The position numbers and the translations under genes are program-made. 29,109 bases of DNA. Source: Zelonia costaricensis. Lineage: Eukaryota > Euglenozoa > Kinetoplastea > Trypanosomatida > Trypanosomatidae. Below the pieces are notes generated by a model. It did no database searches and was not told the DNA's origin. It was given only the letters and a program-made list of their open reading frames with translations. The stretch lies in NCBI GenBank assembly GCA_030849075.1, contig JASAOO010003212.1:1-29109 (forward strand), written 5' to 3'. Position 1 is the stretch's first letter. Each line of letters begins with the position of its first letter. This document shows, piece by piece, positions 25,968-29,109 of this stretch.

Positions 25968-26444
25968 GCGCCCCGCTCCGTCACGCGTGTAGCCTCGCGC
26001 CGTACGTCGAGGAGGGAGCCGCGCTGCACACGATCTCTCGACAGGAAACGAGGAGCTAAACAGGCAAGAGTGCGCACACGTTGCACACAAGACTCCTGCG
26101 AAACCTGGTTGTTGCAGGCGCACACACACGCGACCAAGCTCACGGCTTCGCTGTCAGCGTGGCTACGTCCATCTTATCGCGTACAATCAAGGCGACGAAG
26201 TCTCACATGCCCCCGCCCCTCGCCTCGTCCTCAAACACACACACTCACTCACACGCACCGGCGCACCGAGGCGGGGCTTCTCGTCTGGAAAGCTGTGTGG
26301 TAGTGCGCCGTCGCAATGGTGGTGCCTGATGCCACGAACACACACACACACGCCAACGACATGACTCCTGTGACTGCTTCACCTTTCCTGTTACCCTATT
26401 CCGCATACTTGCATCAACACACATGCACCGCACCAAGGCCGTAC
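25968..26444 (+). other. Spacer between GCP-like and LRR genes (no gene seen)
   Basis: About 480 nt with CA microsatellites at 26234-26258 and 26338-26351. An in-frame ATG at 26316 extends the LRR reading frame by 43 codons, but its peptide (NTHTHAND...) simply translates the CA repeat, and the region includes the likely splice acceptor. I therefore treat it as noncoding. Confidence 0.6.
26374..26437 (+). promoter_or_regulatory. Candidate trans-splice acceptor for the LRR gene
   Basis: A pyrimidine-rich stretch (about 26374-26402) is followed by its first AG at 26436-26437. That leaves a 7-nt leader before the ATG at 26445 and would remove the in-frame ATG at 26316 and the out-of-frame ATG at 26423. 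An alternative is the pyrimidine-rich stretch at about 26211-26232, with AG near 26269, which would keep the 26316 ATG. Confidence 0.4.
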
Positions 26445-28439
26445 ATGTCCCTCCCAGAGCTGACGCCGGAGGAGCTGGCGTACTACGCCTCCTTCCACCT
26501 TGCCGACCCCGACGCCGACGCACTCGCGGCGTTCCTCACCGAGTCGCAGGCAAACACCGACGGGGCCGCCGACTCAGCAGAACGCCACGCCGACCACAGC
26601 GAGGCAGCGGCGTCCCGCTTCAACTCTTGCCCCACACCGCCGGACGGCTCCATCACCAGCGAGGCGGCTGCGCTGTCGTTCGCCCGACCCGCGACGTCTT
26701 CCACCGCCGCCGCTCTCGCACGCCGGCGCCTCTCCGGCAGCACGCTTCTAGCGGCCCCCCGCGCTGCAGCAGCCACCGGCGCCCCCCGCGCCACCCGCTA
26801 TGGTGTGACGCAGCTGCTCGACTCGGACGGTCTCGTCGGCGGCGTGGCCGGAATGGCGGACGCGGCGCTGCAGACGCGCTGCGTCGAGCTGCCCGGGCGC
26901 CACCTCACCACCACCCTGCCCATCCAGTGCTTTCTGAACGTGACGCACGTGTACCTGCAGCACAACGCGCTGGCCGACCTGGACGGGATGGGGCTCCTCT
27001 CGCAGCTGCAGGTGCTCGTCGCCCACCACAACCAACTCACATCGCTCACGCCGCTCAAGGAGCTGGAGCGGGTGGTGTACGTGGACGCGAGCTTCAACCG
27101 TCTGACCGAGCCCGTCGCGAGACTACTGCGGGACGCGCTGCCGTGCGCGACCCTGCAGAGCCTCGACCTGCGGCACAACCCGTTCCTGGACGCCGCGGAC
27201 GCCGCGCGGCAGCAGGCGTACAGGAGCGAGGTGTGCGCCGCCTGTCCCGCCCTCGAGCACTTGGATGGCGACGACGTGGACAGCAGCGACACGGACACGG
27301 ATGCATCCGGCGACAGCGAGGCCGGCAGCAGCGGTCGTGCGAGTGCCGTGCAAGAGGTCGCGGCGCGGGGTCGTGACTCGCTCAGATCGCGGCGGGTCCT
27401 CGGCGCCATCGCCACCGCCCGTGCTGCGGCGGCCTCCACTCCGGCACCGCTGCAGTCGCCACAGCAGCCGCACGGTGGTGACGCGTCGTCGTCGGGCTCG
27501 GATGCGGAGGTGAGACTGGACCCCGGTGCCGACGCCGCTGCCGCTGCGGAGGTGGTGGTGGTGGTGGCGCCTCGCCCGCACACCGCTGCGGCGTACCGCG
27601 CTGCCGCGCTGCTAGAGGAGGAGCAGACCCGTCTGGTCCACCAGCTCCGGGCACGGCACACACAAGCGAGCTCGAAGGCGACGGCGGAGGTGGCCGCGGT
27701 GAGCACAACGAGGGCCTCGAGTGCGTCGGTCAGTGAGAGCGGCGATACGGACCCCGCCGTCTTGAGTGCAGCGGAGCTCTTGCCCGTGCTCGAAAGCGAA
27801 CCCACCGACGTCGTCTCGGTGGCAACCCACGCCGACGCGTTGCTGCTGTACCAGAATTTGCAGTACACGCAGGCGGTCGGGCAGGCACGCGTGCAGCGCG
27901 ACGTCGCCGCCCACTGGGACGACGTTGCGCGCGTGTTGCAGACCGCCCAAGCCCTTCACCAGGACCGGCGCCGGCGGCTGCAGCAGCGTCTGCAGGCGGC
28001 CACGCCCGCCTACGCGGAGGCGCTGCGGCTGCTCCAGCAGGAGTCGTACGTGCCCGACCTCGCCGGCTACCGCAGCGGGAAGCTCGTTGCCGCCGCTCGT
28101 GCGCGCGACGGGAAGCACGCAGCAGCGGCACCGCCCCCAGCACCGACTGCGGGTCCGGACGGGGCTTCGCAAGTACCGCCCGCGGGACCGGCGCCGGCCG
28201 TGTCGCGCAACCGTCCCACACCCGAGACGCGATGTCGACCTCCCGCGCCGCCTGCAGCCCCAGCAGCCACCGCCGCGCGCTCCGCCAGCGTCTCTGCCGC
28301 GCGGACGCCTCCCCCCGCGCGGTCTCCTGCACCGACCGCGGTCGCACCGGCCTCGGCCCCGCCGCGCCGGGTGGCCAAGCAGCGCGCCACTGCAGCGAAG
28401 CTCGCGCCAAGGCCACCGCCGCAGCCACGCCGTACGTGA
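26445..28439 (+). CDS. Leucine-rich repeat protein, SDS22-type, with coiled coil (664 aa from this start)
   Basis: No enzymatic role is visible; it is probably a protein-binding scaffold. Residues about 146-273 hold four or so SDS22-type LRRs (VTHVYLQHNALADLDGMGLL, LQVLVAHHNQLTSL, VVYVDASFNRLTE, LQSLDLRHNPFLDAAD), closed by an LRR-cap-like CPALEHLDGDDV. An acidic Asp/Ser stretch follows, then low-complexity sequence. A probable coiled coil lies at about 461-536 (YQNLQYTQAVGQARVQRDVA... through LLQQES), and the C-terminus is Pro/Ala/Arg-rich and basic. The order LRR, acidic patch, coil, basic tail resembles LRRC46-type axonemal proteins, so a flagellar or cytoskeletal role is possible but inferred. 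I start at 26445 (MSLPELTPEEL) because the 43 upstream in-frame codons look like translated leader; the alternative start is 26316. Confidence 0.82.
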   Translation: MSLPELTPEELAYYASFHLADPDADALAAFLTESQANTDGAADSAERHADHSEAAASRFNSCPTPPDGSITSEAAALSFARPATSSTAAALARRRLSGSTLLAAPRAAAATGAPRATRYGVTQLLDSDGLVGGVAGMADAALQTRCVELPGRHLTTTLPIQCFLNVTHVYLQHNALADLDGMGLLSQLQVLVAHHNQLTSLTPLKELERVVYVDASFNRLTEPVARLLRDALPCATLQSLDLRHNPFLDAADAARQQAYRSEVCAACPALEHLDGDDVDSSDTDTDASGDSEAGSSGRASAVQEVAARGRDSLRSRRVLGAIATARAAAASTPAPLQSPQQPHGGDASSSGSDAEVRLDPGADAAAAAEVVVVVAPRPHTAAAYRAAALLEEEQTRLVHQLRARHTQASSKATAEVAAVSTTRASSASVSESGDTDPAVLSAAELLPVLESEPTDVVSVATHADALLLYQNLQYTQAVGQARVQRDVAAHWDDVARVLQTAQALHQDRRRRLQQRLQAATPAYAEALRLLQQESYVPDLAGYRSGKLVAAARARDGKHAAAAPPPAPTAGPDGASQVPPAGPAPAVSRNRPTPETRCRPPAPPAAPAATAARSASVSAARTPPPARSPAPTAVAPASAPPRRVAKQRATAAKLAPRPPPQPRRT

Positions 28440-29109
28440 GGCCGTCTGCGCCGCGCGTTGTGGCGGCGCATGGGCGCCTCATCGCGCGCTAGAGAGGGGA
28501 GGGAGGGGGGAGGGGGTGGGGCACTGAAGCCGGAGTGCGTGTGGTGGCCGCACGCTGCTGGGCCTTAAGAGGGCCTCTCTCGCCCCCCTGCCTCCCCCTC
28601 CCCCCCCCTTCTTGGTTGTTCTTCTCACTCGCCCTCCCCCTCTTCTCATGTTCAGCTCCCTCCTTGAGAGTGCCGTGTGAAGGCACATGCTCAATCAACA
28701 CGCCACAGACCGCGTCGCGAGGCGTGCACGTCTGCGTCAGCCGCTGCAGCAGACTCCATTTTCTTGCTAGGCGCAGAGGAGCACTGCTACGGCACGGATG
28801 GGGATGGTGGCGGCGTTGACGGAGCGCGAGCACGCACCGTGCCGCTGCCAGCGACGTGGATGGGTGTGCGGGCGTGTGTGTGTGTGCGTGCGTTGCATGG
28901 TTGTCTGAGCAAACGTGTCAGACAGGAGCCGCCGCACAGGCCTCCCCCCTCCCCCGTTGCCTCCCGATGCTCAGCGTGCACCGGAAGCCCATCTTCAGCA
29001 TTGCCACGGCTCTCCCGCAACGTCCGCAGGCCTTATCTGATTCTCGTGCCTGCACTGCAGCACACACGCGCACACGCACGCCCACCACTCCACCGACCTC
29101 CTCTCCACC
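28440..29109 (+). other. 3' region after the LRR gene (no gene seen)
   Basis: 670 nt with a G-rich stretch just after the stop (about 28494-28520), a long pyrimidine tract ending in AG (28573-28655), a TG microsatellite (28873-28893) and CA-rich sequence from about 29061. Short ORFs here have no recognisable features. It probably holds the LRR 3' UTR and the leader of a gene that starts beyond the window. Confidence 0.6.
28573..28655 (+). promoter_or_regulatory. Strong pyrimidine tract with AG (candidate splice acceptor or polyadenylation guide)
   Basis: About 75 nt of mostly C and T ends in ATGTTCAG with AG at 28654-28655. In trypanosomatids such tracts direct splicing of the downstream mRNA and polyadenylation of the upstream one. 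No coding start is seen within the remaining 450 nt. Confidence 0.45.

Noticed and set aside
28535..28819. Small + strand ORF after the LRR gene (94 codons)
   Set aside because: It translates the pyrimidine tract into Pro/Leu/Ser-rich sequence, crosses a likely processing site and has no recognisable feature.

Overview
The window looks like nuclear DNA of a trypanosomatid protist, most likely subfamily Leishmaniinae (Leishmania, Leptomonas, Crithidia and relatives). The evidence is very GC-rich intronless genes with G/C almost always at the third codon position, all five genes on the + strand as in a polycistronic unit, and spacers full of CA/TG microsatellites and long pyrimidine tracts followed by AG (spliced-leader trans-splice acceptors). 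No bacterial ribosome-binding sites, operon overlaps, tRNAs or mobile elements are visible. The exact species cannot be read from the sequence.

Layout: (1) 193-17490, a giant 5765-residue HECT E3 ubiquitin ligase. It has an N-terminal SPRY-like domain, two ConA/LamG-like domains, two more SPRY-like domains before the catalytic part, many glycine- or serine-rich linkers, and a C-terminal HECT domain with the active-site Cys at residue 5698. (2) 18190-18999 and 20179-20760, a tandem pair of penta-EF-hand (PEF, ALG-2/PDCD6-like) calcium-binding proteins; the first has a YGQPPAPGG repeat at its N-terminus. (3) 21606-25967, a 1453-residue protein that I identify as a divergent, large gamma-tubulin complex component (Spc97/Spc98/GCP family), from its N-terminal and C-terminal GRIP-like blocks and its terminal RLTFNHYY signature. 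(4) 26445-28439, an SDS22-type leucine-rich-repeat protein with a coiled coil and a basic, proline-rich tail, similar in layout to axonemal LRRC46-type proteins. The last 670 bases hold no convincing gene, but do contain a strong pyrimidine tract.

The genes are co-oriented and probably co-transcribed, but in these organisms neighbours need not share a pathway. The PEF pair is the one clear functional and evolutionary grouping. The other genes fall into ubiquitin signalling, microtubule nucleation and a probable scaffold or cytoskeletal role.

I found no clear evidence of an entirely new multi-gene system. The most notable observations are a disordered insertion of about 158 residues just before the HECT catalytic cysteine, the divergent GCP with an overlapping upstream ATG, and a nearly identical 53-nt block shared by the two PEF genes.
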